Part shown: piece after piece, positions 53,001-57,395 of the stretch
How positions within the stretch are numbered: position 1 is the stretch's first letter
Layout of the letters: every line of letters starts with the position of its first letter
Assembly (NCBI RefSeq): GCF_902686445.1
Contig: NC_062213.1
Span: 56,307,268 to 56,371,267 of the forward strand
Source of the DNA: Sciurus carolinensis
Lineage: Eukaryota > Chordata > Mammalia > Rodentia > Sciuridae
Direction: 5' to 3'
Length of the DNA: 64,000 nt
Program-made: the position numbers and the translations under genes
Notes under the pieces: generated by a model
What the model saw: the letters and a program-made list of their open reading frames with translations, nothing else
The model's database searches: none
What the model was told of the DNA's origin: nothing

Positions 53001-53343
53001 CCCCATTAAAGGCAAACAGTTAAGGTAGCCCGCTCCAATCGCAATTGAGCTTTAATTTTAAATATGGAAAAAGTAAATTCCCTATCCATGGGAGGGCAAC
53101 TTACCTGCTTCTATCTTCTTAAAGAAATCCTTCGCTTTGGATTTCCAAGGATTCCCTTTTTGCCCTCCCACCTCCCCTAGAGCTACCTCCGACCTTCCTG
53201 GCTCCTGTTACCATTAACGTCTTTTTCTTTATAAAATATCTCCGAATGCCTTCAAAGCTCTAAGCGAGCAGGTGAGAGGCGAACTCCCGGTCGAACAGAG
53301 GGAGAACGAGGCGCGATGCCTTACCCATTGCTGTTTTAGCCAT
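3740..53343 (-). CDS. STMN2: STMN2 (stathmin-2, SCG10), complete five-exon coding sequence
   Basis: Joined minus-strand exons 53343-53325, 26947-26852, 22494-22322, 10853-10662 and 3799-3740 give 540 nt, or 179 codons plus TGA, the usual length of stathmin-2. The protein is a neuronal, membrane-anchored stathmin. It binds alpha/beta-tubulin dimers and promotes microtubule dynamics in growth cones and regenerating axons. Visible parts are an N-terminal membrane-targeting region with Cys22 and Cys24 (palmitoylation sites in the family), a proline-rich linker with Ser62 and Ser73 in SP contexts (JNK sites), KRAS Ser50 and RRKS Ser97 (PKA-type sites), then a long charged helical stathmin-like domain to residue 179. 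The start ATG at 53341-53343 has a strong context (A at -3, G at +4). No residue differs from the human protein as I remember it. All introns are GT-AG. It is the only gene recognised here. Confidence 0.98.
4395..4518 (-). mobile_element. Sciurid ID-type SINE
   Basis: The reverse of an ID element is visible as GTGGTGCTGAGGATCAAACC (reversed B box) through GAGCCACATCTCCAGGCCC, preceded by TTAGTTGTAGATGGACACGA, the tail of squirrel ID copies. Confidence 0.8.
5190..5425 (+). repeat. MIR SINE
   Basis: GAGCATTTATTAGGC, CATGGCAATCCTATCAGACA, CCCCTTTTTACAGATGAAGA and AACTGAGG with a following CTTGCTCAAG follow the MIR consensus in plus orientation. Confidence 0.8.
6905..7120 (-). repeat. MIR SINE
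   Basis: TTTGTGGCCTTGCCAAATGG, CTTAACCTTCC, GTGAAATGGTGATACTAACA and ATGAGCAATCAATAAAG match the reverse-oriented MIR consensus. Confidence 0.75.
8500..8606 (+). repeat. MER5A fragment with (ATATCT)n microsatellite
   Basis: TCCTCAAACCTGGCTGCATA and TTGGAATCACGTGGAGAG are the left end of MER5A, a hAT-type DNA transposon relic. About eight ATATCT units follow from 8554 to 8602. Confidence 0.65.
10662..10853 (-). CDS. STMN2: STMN2 exon 4 (stathmin-like helix)
   Basis: The 192 bases make 64 complete codons, residues 97-160. They start [19 protein letters not shown], with Ser97 forming a PKA-type site with the RRK at the end of exon 3. They end [10 protein letters not shown]. The region is a continuous charged amphipathic helix with the stathmin tubulin-binding repeats. 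The acceptor is TCCACAG/TCT and the donor is AAAG/GTAATC at 10661-10660. Both junctions are phase 0. Confidence 0.98.
12489..12548. repeat. (GA)n microsatellite
   Basis: About 25 nearly perfect GA repeats, with a single GGGA interruption near the end. On the transcript strand it is a long CU tract inside intron 3. Confidence 0.95.
15780..15982 (+). repeat. MIR SINE
   Basis: CAGTGCTTGTTACATG, TCTCATTTCATAGATGGGTA and GATTAGGTGACAAAGTCAGT follow the MIR order. It is interrupted at its right end by the B1-dID insertion. Confidence 0.7.
15983..16240 (-). mobile_element. B1-dID dimeric SINE with target-site duplication
   Basis: The reverse of an ID half (TGGGGATGGAACTCAGAGGT onward) is followed by the reverse of a B1 half ending GGGATTACAGTTGTGTGCC. 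The flanking repeats AGCTCCCATGGTTTTA (15983-15998) and AGCTACCATGGTTTTA (16225-16240) match at 15 of 16 bases. The (TTTA)n at the left end is the reversed A-rich tail. Confidence 0.88.
17280..18065 (+). repeat. LINE-2 relic
   Basis: AAGGCCCTCCCCAGTCTCAC, a TTTTCTTCCTTAAGAGACCC block, TTGGAATGTAAGCTTGGTGG and ACAGTAGGTGCTTCATG match the L2 3' end in order. Ends are approximate. Confidence 0.7.
18259..18465 (+). mobile_element. B1-dID dimeric SINE with target-site duplication
   Basis: The B1 half starts GTGCTGGGTGCCTGTACTCC. The ID half starts GGGCTGGAGATAAAGCTCAG and has a B-box-like ATTCAATCCCC. AAAGTATTTG at 18259-18268 and 18456-18465 is the duplication. It sits within an older interspersed repeat, which resumes after it. 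Confidence 0.88.
18808..18978. repeat. Palindromic TA-rich microsatellite and tandem repeat
   Basis: TATCTATATC units run into their own reverse complement (TATTGATATAGATATAGATA). Three copies of AATATCTATTTTTAGRGAAT follow, two of them with CAGTA and TTTTTAAAAGTTGA. The first part could extrude as a hairpin. Confidence 0.8.
19599..19636. repeat. 38-base T run
   Basis: It is an uninterrupted T run. It resembles the A tail of a minus-strand retroelement, but no recognisable element body follows. Confidence 0.9.
20855..20984 (+). mobile_element. Young ID element with 16-base target-site duplication
   Basis: TCTATTGGCAGCAAAG is repeated exactly at 20855-20870 and 20969-20984. Between them is an intact ID body with A box (TAGCTCAGTCGG), B box (GGTTCGATCC), the CCCAGCACCGC end and an A tail. 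The perfect duplication marks a recent insertion. It is antisense to STMN2. Confidence 0.95.
21160..21430. repeat. (GT)n and (CA)-rich simple repeats
   Basis: A GT array lies at 21160-21190. A degenerate ACAC/ATAC stretch lies at about 21367-21430. The DNA between them is non-repetitive. Confidence 0.8.
22195..22285. repeat. Compound (TG)n(AG)n(GGAA)n microsatellite beside exon 3
   Basis: A TG array passes into an AG array and then GGAAGGGA units. On the transcript strand this gives a CCUUCC/CU/CA tract starting about 35 bases after the exon 3 donor, the kind of sequence bound by PTB and hnRNP L. Confidence 0.9.
22322..22494 (-). CDS. STMN2: STMN2 exon 3 (proline-rich linker and start of stathmin-like domain)
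   Basis: The exon has 173 bases, from the last two bases of codon 39 to Lys96. It holds [11 protein letters not shown] (Ser50), then [20 protein letters not shown] with Ser62 and Ser73 (JNK sites that control turnover in the family), and the first part of the tubulin-binding helix ending AAEERRK. The acceptor is TTCTTAG/AT and the donor is AAAG/GTAATT at 22321-22320. A long pyrimidine and CA-rich microsatellite lies only about 35 bases beyond the donor. Confidence 0.97.
22939..22977. repeat. (TG)n microsatellite
   Basis: About 19 TG units, about 450 bases upstream of the exon 3 acceptor; CA-rich on the transcript strand. Confidence 0.95.
23340..23790 (+). mobile_element. LINE-1 3'-end fragment
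   Basis: CACCAACATGGATGAACCCA, AAGCCAGGCACAGAAAGATA, GTGGTTACCAGAGGCTGGGG and ACATGATAAAT are the typical end of L1 ORF2 and its 3' UTR. It is heavily 5'-truncated and has no coding capacity. Confidence 0.85.
24175..24505 (+). mobile_element. MER2 (Tigger-type) DNA transposon relic
   Basis: GGATACCAAAATTTGAAGAT, GCTCAAGCCCCTTACATAAA, CAGGGAATAATAGCAAGAAA and GGTTGGTTGAATCTGCTGAT follow the MER2 consensus from end to end. It is non-autonomous and carries no transposase. Confidence 0.8.
26045..26245 (+). repeat. MIR SINE
   Basis: CAAGTGCTTCAGGGGCCAGG, CATTTAAACTTCATAGCATC and AAATGAGGCTGAGAGAATC match MIR in plus orientation. Confidence 0.7.
26852..26947 (-). CDS. STMN2: STMN2 exon 2 (membrane-targeting region)
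   Basis: Ninety-six bases complete codon 7 and run to the first base of codon 39. They encode [18 protein letters not shown] followed by [13 protein letters not shown]. The pair Cys22/Cys24 in ICSCF is the palmitoylated Golgi and vesicle anchor of SCG10-type stathmins. The acceptor is a pyrimidine-rich tract ending TCTTCTCAG just above 26947. The donor is ATG/GTGAGT at 26851-26850. Confidence 0.97.
27091..27237 (+). mobile_element. Sciurid ID-type SINE upstream of exon 2
   Basis: The body GGGCTGGGGTTGTGGCTCAG through TTCTCAGCACCGC is followed by an AAATAAAT-rich tail. Short flanking repeats ATGTCGA lie at 27091-27097 and 27231-27237. It lies about 150 bases from the exon 2 acceptor, antisense to the gene. 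Confidence 0.85.
28765..29030 (-). mobile_element. MER2 (Tigger-type) DNA transposon relic
   Basis: ACAGTTAGCCTTCTATATCT, GGATTCAACCAAAAAGTGAT and ACTGCAGATTTTGGTATTCA are MER2 ends in reverse orientation, with a shortened middle. Confidence 0.75.
29331..29532 (+). mobile_element. MaLR-type LTR, 3'-truncated
   Basis: GGACTGAATGTTTGTATC, CATATGTTCAAATTTGATACC, a GAGGTCTTG block and CTGCCATGTGAGGATACAAG follow the MaLR LTR order. It stops abruptly where a B1-like SINE head begins at about 29533. Confidence 0.6.
29533..29562 (+). mobile_element. Truncated B1/7SL-type SINE head
   Basis: GCCAGGTGCGGTGGCACATG followed by CCTGTAATCC is the start of a B1/Alu-like element. The sequence after this is unrelated. 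Confidence 0.7.
30425..30650 (+). repeat. MIR SINE
   Basis: TATTTATTGAGCACAAAGAA, TGCTATGAGAAAGGTACTAT and AACAACTTGCCTAAAGTCTG follow MIR order. Confidence 0.75.
30868..31330 (+). mobile_element. MER2 (Tigger-type) DNA transposon relic
   Basis: GTGCCAAAATCTGAGGATGC, AATGGCATAGTATTTGACAA, GATCTCTAGATTGTTTATAA and AGTCCGTACAAGTTCAGTAC match MER2. About 60-90 extra bases interrupt the left half. Confidence 0.8.
34535..34568. repeat. 17-base tandem duplication
   Basis: AAACCCATGCTATGTAC occurs twice head to tail, perfectly. Confidence 0.95.
34990..35022. repeat. (CA)n microsatellite
   Basis: About 16 CA units; GU-rich on the STMN2 transcript strand. It is therefore another possible TDP-43-binding stretch in intron 1. 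Confidence 0.95.
35550..35780 (-). mobile_element. B1-dID dimeric SINE
   Basis: A reversed ID half (TACTAGGGATTGAACCTAGG to GAGCTACACGCTTAGG) is joined to a reversed B1 half (GAGACAGGATCTCATTCAG to GCTGGGATTGCAGGC). Confidence 0.85.
35800..36590 (+). mobile_element. LINE-1 3'-end fragment
   Basis: CATCACTAAGCATCAAAAAC, GTTGGTAAGGATGTGGAGAA, CCTAAATGTCCATAATG and GTGAAATAAGCCAGGCATAG are the end of L1 ORF2 and the 3' UTR. It is broken by many stops and frame changes. Confidence 0.88.
37051..37599 (-). pseudogene. Unidentified 182-codon open frame in intron 1
   Basis: An open frame with ATG at 37599 also continues open for at least 20 codons upstream. It is unusually long for this AT-rich intron. 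The middle part, with [19 protein letters not shown], a Lys/Ser/Cys-rich stretch and [14 protein letters not shown], looks like real protein sequence. The last 30 or so codons overlap repeat-like DNA. An imperfect (TTTTG)n run interrupts it. A retrocopy fragment of an unknown gene is the likeliest reading. I could not name the parent and see no poly(A) tail or target-site duplication. Confidence 0.35.
39870..40440 (-). repeat. Two MIR SINEs
   Basis: Copies at about 39870-40085 and 40210-40440 both read in reverse MIR order. The first has GGGCTCTGAGGCC and CCTTGTAAGGTTCTTGGCAT. The second has CAAGTCACATAACTTCCC and AAATAGAGATAACAAAACTG. Confidence 0.75.
41450..41554 (-). mobile_element. Young ID element with target-site duplication
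   Basis: The reversed ID body runs from GCAGTACTGGGGATCGAACT to GCTATCTCCCTAGCCC, with a T run at the left. CATCTTTGT at 41450-41458 and 41546-41554 is the duplication. It is in the same orientation as STMN2. Confidence 0.9.
43380..43610 (+). repeat. MIR SINE
   Basis: ATTTATAAAGTACTTG, GACAGGAAGTTATTATTCC and AAATTAGAGATGCTGGAAAA weakly follow MIR order. Confidence 0.5.
43735..43880 (+). repeat. MER5A relic
   Basis: ACCACCTGGGAGTTAGTTAG, GGAATCAGAACCTCTGGGAG and CAAGTGCTGCTGATGCTCAG match MER5A, a non-autonomous hAT element. Confidence 0.75.
45480..45565 (-). mobile_element. ID-type SINE
   Basis: GCTTGGGATCAAACTGAGGG through CAAGTGCTCTACCACACTGA, followed by CCCAACCC, is a diverged reversed ID. 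A TTA-rich simple repeat precedes it. Confidence 0.65.
46618..46800 (+). mobile_element. B1-dID dimeric SINE
   Basis: The B1 half starts GAGCTGGGCATGGTGGTGCA. The ID half is GGCTGGGGATGAAGCTCAGG ending CCCCAGTACTGGAAAAAAA. Confidence 0.88.
47602..47607 (-). terminator. Nearest ATTAAA downstream of the cryptic exon
   Basis: ATTAAA on the minus strand is the first AATAAA/ATTAAA hexamer after the cryptic acceptor, about 290 bases into the exon. Weaker variants GATAAA (47765-47760) and AATAAT lie earlier. It could end a longer cryptic exon, but no usage evidence exists here. Confidence 0.3.
47806..47825. repeat. (GGCA)5 microsatellite inside the cryptic exon
   Basis: Five perfect GGCA units on the plus strand (TGCC on the transcript strand) directly follow the GU-rich tract. 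In human, as I remember it, this spot is a GAGA/GACA stretch with a single CTGCC unit, so the array looks like a lineage-specific expansion. Confidence 0.85.
47826..47850 (-). promoter_or_regulatory. GU-rich TDP-43-type binding tract in the cryptic exon
   Basis: The transcript strand reads GGGTGTGTGTATGTGTATC, a run of GU dinucleotides with two or three GUGUG-type sites. It occupies the same place as the GU-rich TDP-43 site in the human cryptic exon. In human this site is what keeps the exon silent. Function here is inferred from position and composition. Confidence 0.7.
48095..48225 (+). repeat. MER5A relic
   Basis: AATCATCTGGGAGCTTGTTA, TCATCCCAGGCATACTGAAT and AATTTGTACTTTAATG match the MER5A left and middle parts. 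It lies about 200 bases from the cryptic exon acceptor, on the intron-5' side. Confidence 0.65.
51100..52790. promoter_or_regulatory. GC-rich, CpG-dense block in STMN2 intron 1
   Basis: Two CpG-dense cores, about 51150-51330 and 52300-52680, are joined by GC-rich sequence with fewer CpGs. The block stands out sharply from the AT-rich surroundings. It begins about 0.5 kb downstream of exon 1 rather than over the start site. Many long overlapping open frames exist on both strands, but they are a by-product of GC content. The block may be a CpG island with enhancer or antisense-promoter activity; no exon structure can be shown. Confidence 0.7.
53099..53107 (-). other. Perfect-consensus 5' splice site inside intron 1
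   Basis: CAG/GTAAGT on the minus strand, with the cut at 53105/53104, lies 220 bases downstream of the normal exon 1 donor. It matches the donor consensus better than the annotated G/GTAAGG. Use of it would extend exon 1 and read through to a stop at the 20th-30th codon. Confidence 0.5.
53325..53343 (-). CDS. STMN2: STMN2 exon 1, coding part
   Basis: Nineteen coding bases encode MAKTAM plus the first base of codon 7. The donor follows directly as G/GTAAGG at 53324. Intron 1 therefore interrupts codon 7 after its first base, and exon 2 supplies CC to complete Ala7. The same phase lets the cryptic exon at 47899 be read in frame with a different residue 7 (Gly). The exon continues upstream as 5' UTR; its transcription start cannot be fixed from sequence alone. 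Confidence 0.96.
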
Positions 53344-53720
53344 TGTAAGGGATGTGCAGATGCTGAGCGGTGGCGAAGGCGAAGGGTCCAGCTACAGCAG
53401 CGGAGAGAGCGAGAGAGGAGACTGAATAAGGCACTGAGTCTGCAGAGTGGGACCGTGCTAGAGAAAGAGCAAGAGGCAGGAGCCCATGAATAATTATCAC
53501 TCAGAAGCTCAAGCAGATTGGCTCCCAAGGTCCCCTGACATGACTCCCGCAGAGTCAGAATCTCCAAGCATTGAATATTGATCGGCCAATGGTGCTGGAG
53601 TACAAAGTACCAGAATGCAGTTTGAAATGGAAATCAGTCCTTTCCTGGCAGTTCCCCCCATTTTGGGGCCCGGATAGTACAGTCCAAGTAGAGTGGAGCC
53701 TTAGCCTAGAATCCTCCTAG
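53344..53720 (-). promoter_or_regulatory. STMN2: STMN2 5' UTR and proximal promoter
   Basis: The sequence upstream of the ATG matches the human STMN2 5' region as I recall it, including the CT-rich leader with CTCTCTCGCTCTCTCC and the segment ATAATTATTCATGGGCTCC. Two CCAAT-type boxes are visible on the minus strand, GAGCCAATC near 53520 and an inverted ATTGGCCGATC near 53585. There is no canonical TATAAA. GC content is moderate here, and the CpG-rich block lies downstream in intron 1 instead. The start of transcription is uncertain, perhaps near 53.64 kb if exon 1 has a length like that of human. Confidence 0.7.
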
Positions 53721-54924
53721 GAGCTAAGAACTGGGCTGTGCCTACCTGTGCACCAAGAGGCTTGACTTGGTTTACATGTTTCATTGCACAAATAGACATA
53801 AAAAAGGGAAAGGAATTCACAGGCCTGAGAAGTCCTCACAGATATGCTGGCTGATGGAAAAATCCATGTTCTTAGTTTTTCATGTTTTCTTTTTCACCTT
53901 TGGCCCTGTCCTTGGAAGAGTCTGGTCCCCCAGGGCTAGCCCATGTCTGGCTGCAGTGGCAGTTGGAACAGACTTAAATTATTGACTTTTTTTTTTTTTT
54001 TTTTTTTTACCGTAGCACAACTGGATTCAGGTGTCTCTGAACTCAGGAGAGGGAGGCCTGGTGTTTTCTTCCCTTGGCACAGAGGAAGGGGCTGCTGGCT
54101 ATTTGGGAATAGGGACAGTAGTATGTATGGGATGCCTGGGGACCTGGTGGAAGAGAGTGATATAGTCTCCTGTGTCTGTATCCTGTCCATCTGGTAACAG
54201 GGTACTGGGGGAACCACCAGTGGATGACATGCTGTCCTGGGGGTGTAGGATTGCACGGATTGAAACCTTAGTGATCTTTCTAAGGCAATGTAAAAAAAAT
54301 CTTTATATTGAAAGCTCAGTAAAGACAAAAAGACAGAGTCTGGGGCATGATTTTTCTGCCATCCAGAGACTCCGTTGATCTAGGCCAAGGAAAGATGTGT
54401 TCAAGTTTCAGATTGAGCGATGTGGCATGTAAGGATCTTTGAGACCAGCTGTGAAAAATGATTTTTATTACAAATAAGACATTCATTAATTTATTTCTTT
54501 ACATTTAATGAATGTCAGTCTTTAATTCACTCATTCTCACTTAAATATTTATTGGACATTTATCATGTACACAGCATTGAGGAGATAACAGTGGGGAATA
54601 TTTTAGGACTTGTTCTCATGGAACTTTTAATCCCTGTTAATTTAACTTTTCTGTAACTGCATCGAATCAGTCTAAGCCCACACAGAAATTGTGACTTTGT
54701 TGTTAAAAAAATTGGTGAAGAATCACTAATTCCAACATATATGAAAGCTGAAAAAACTTGTAGTCATGAACATATATAAAATGCTGACAAGTTTTAATTT
54801 TATTCAAAATTAATTTTTTCATGAATGAAATTGGATTTTAGCAGCTTTCTATAAAACCACATTTCAAAATTTCTTTTCAGTATCATGAACAATATGCAAT
54901 TTCCAATGCATTTGAAAATAGCAG

Positions 54925-54945
54925 AGCACTCTCCTTGGTGCTGAA
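54925..54945 (-). promoter_or_regulatory. RE1/NRSE silencer (REST-binding site)
   Basis: The minus strand contains TCAGCACCAAGGAGAG, a full match to the REST core TYAGMRCCNNRGMSAG, inside a 21-base RE1. It is about 1.6 kb upstream of the STMN2 ATG. SCG10 is one of the two genes in which this silencer was first described, at a similar distance. Compared with the rat SCG10 element as I remember it, only two of 21 positions differ, one of them in the non-specific spacer. REST bound here would silence the gene outside neurons. Confidence 0.88.
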
Positions 54946-56330
54946 ATGAATTTCTTCACCTCTTCTTAAATTGCAAAGACATATTAACACATTTAACTTC
55001 TTGCTGAATGATAGGAAGATACTGGAACTTGGAGCAGTTTTTATCTGCTGAATCATGGGGAAACAAAAAATAAAGTGGTGATCAATAGAATTATTTCTTG
55101 AACAGGAAGATTAGAAATTATTGTTCCTGTCATTGTATAGGTCTGTGACTATGACACAGCAAGAGAGCAATATTGAAATTGGCAGTGTCTGGAAATACAT
55201 AACCCTTTTCTCTCTATAGTCATTTCCTAGTATAAATGTGAGAGTTATTTCCCTCTCAGTGGAGTAGTTACCAGTCACGAGATGAGGGATATTCAGTTTG
55301 TCTGTGTGACTAATATCTTTAAAGTATTTCCCTTCTCCCCACCACACTCTTTCCCCTTAGCTGTGTGTCTTCTCTATACTTTCTTCAGCTTCCATGGGGA
55401 AAAGGGCCATAAGTCATGGCATTAATGTCTTTAACACCTGCAATTGGCAGTTCAGTGAGATTTATTGCACTTTTGATCACTATAAGAAAAGCAAAACACT
55501 AATTCTAATGTCCAAATTTCTCATTCTCTGGTGAACATTACTTATTGATAGATGGGAATGTGAGAGGGAGGTAAACATATACAAGGGTAAACATCAGGTA
55601 CATGACTCTTTTCTATTTTGACTTTCTGGTTACTAGTCCCCTAACTTTGGTTTCATTGAATTTTCAAATAATGTCAAATAGGTTAATGATTTACAATAGA
55701 ATATAAAGATAGCAGGTTATTGTCAACTGACTAAGAGAAACTAAATTCAAACAGCTGGGTGATTTTCAATTATTGTTTTTATTGTAAGAGTAATGGCAGA
55801 TTAAGGGCAAAGTAGGAACAGATCAATTATTTTATAATCAGTAGTTTGTTCACTTATTCATTCCTTTCATTCCTTTCTTCAGCCGATTCATTCATTCATT
55901 CTTAATGAAGTTTCAGGCTTTTATATTATGAAGTCAGCTAAGCTTCTCCTTAATGTCTAAGAATATAAAATGAAGAAAAAAATGCCACCCCCACCCCTTT
56001 AAGAAAATGTCATTAACTTTGGAGAAAGACTGTCTTTCTGTTTACACTTTTAGTTGCAAATAATATAAACAAAACCAAAAACAACAGCCTCAACTGGCTC
56101 TGACAGTACAAAGGGATTTGTTGGCTCATCTCACTGTAAATATGGAGTGGGCTCAGTCTGCTTTCCCTGAAGCACTTGGTTTTAATGGATATTGGTGAAC
56201 ACCTGAGTTAAAGCATAGGTGCCGGATAAGTTCAGTGTATGATAAGAACAATAGTACCTATCTTGTAGAGATTTCAGTTGACTGAAATATTATCATATAA
56301 TAAATATCATTTATTATATTATCATATAAT

Positions 56331-56361
56331 AAAGGTGATATAAACTGCTTATATCACCTTT
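56331..56361. repeat. Perfect 13-base inverted repeat
   Basis: AAAGGTGATATAA and TTATATCACCTTT are exact complements separated by ACTGC. It lies in an AT-rich stretch with a duplicated ATTATCATATAATAAA. Confidence 0.9.
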
Positions 56362-56689
56362 CTTAATAAATTGTAGGTTCTATGACTATGTTTATGGCTT
56401 CTAATACATATAAACTTCTTCTCTTTTTTTGGGGGGGGATGGAATGGGGGGAAGCAGGTGAGTTTGGGGGCAGGCAGCCAGTATGAGCCTAGTGTATCTC
56501 ACATTTAAACTTTTTAAGAGCAAGGAATAAGCAATATATATTTTTACATCCTTCCTATGGCTTGACTTCATGATTTATATTGTTGATTGTCAATAAATGC
56601 TGATGAAATAATAAGTGATAATATACTTCAAAATGGTTAAAAATGATTGAACCCAATCAAGTCATATCCATGCTTCCAAACTTCCTTCC

Positions 56690-57395
56690 TGAAACTGAAA
56701 CCAGGGATGCTCTACCACTGAGTTATACCCCCAGCCCTATTTGTTTTTCTTTTTTGAGACTACAGAGTCTCACTGAATTGCCCAGGATGGCCTCAAACTT
56801 TGCAATCCTCTTTTTAGAGGGAATACTTTCAGTTTTTCTCCATTTAGAATGATGTTAATCTTGAGATGAATGGACAAAGAAAATGTGTTATATGTACACA
56901 ATGGATTAATACTCAGCCATTAAAAAGAATGACTTTATGACGTTTGCCAGTAGATCAGGAGACTATCACACTAAGTGAAATAAGCCAGTCCCCCAAAGTC
57001 AAAAATTGAATATTTTCACTGATATGTGGAAGCTAATCCTAAATAAGTGTGTGTGTGGGGGAGAATAGAAATTCAGTAGACTAAACAAAAGGAAATAGAG
57101 AGAGGGGATGGGGATAGGAATTGGAAAGACAGTGGAATGAGTCTGACATAATTTTCCTATGTACATATATGAATGTACCACAGTGAATCCCACCATTATG
57201 TGTATCCATGAGAATTAGGTCCTAATTAGAATAAAATAGATTCCATGTGTGTATAATTATAACAAAAAGGACTCCACTGTCATGTGTCACTAAAAAGAAC
57301 AAATTAAAAAAAAACCCAAACCTAAATTTACTATCCTCTTGCTTCAACTTTCCTAGTCACTGGGATTATAGGTGTGAGTCACCACACCTGGCCCA
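56690..57395 (-). mobile_element. B1-dID SINE split by a nested L1
   Basis: The reversed element runs from CCAGGGATGCTCTACCACTG to CTTTGCAATCCTC at 56810. It resumes as ATCCTCTTGCTTC at 57333 and ends ACCACACCTGGCCC. The 8-base ATCCTCTT at 56805-56812 and 57333-57340 is the target duplication of the L1. Confidence 0.85.
56813..57332 (+). mobile_element. 5'-truncated, 5'-inverted L1 insertion
   Basis: The body from about 56870 is a forward L1 3' end (CACAATGGATTAATACTCAG, AGTGAAATAAGCCAGTCCCC), ending in an A-rich tail. The first 45 or so bases (AGAGGGAATACTTTCAGTTT and on) are an ORF2 segment in reverse orientation, the mark of twin priming. Confidence 0.8.

Larger units (their letters stand above)
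26948..53324 (-). other. STMN2: STMN2 intron 1 (26.4 kb)
   Basis: This is a large phase-1 intron from GTAAGG at 53324 to TTCTCAG at 26948. It holds the CpG block, the strong internal donor near 53.1 kb, and the cryptic exon at 47.7-47.9 kb. It also holds an L1 3' end at 35.8-36.6 kb, several ID and B1-dID SINEs, MIR and MER5A relics, two MER2 elements and a 182-codon open frame at 37.05-37.6 kb. The stretches 31.4-33.5, 41.6-43.3, 44-45.4 and 48.3-51 kb are AT-rich and show nothing I can identify. Confidence 0.9.

Noticed and set aside
53229..53567. 112-codon minus-strand open frame across the STMN2 promoter and exon 1
   Set aside because: It begins with a non-ATG codon, reads the 5' UTR and the STMN2 start region in another frame, and continues into intron 1.
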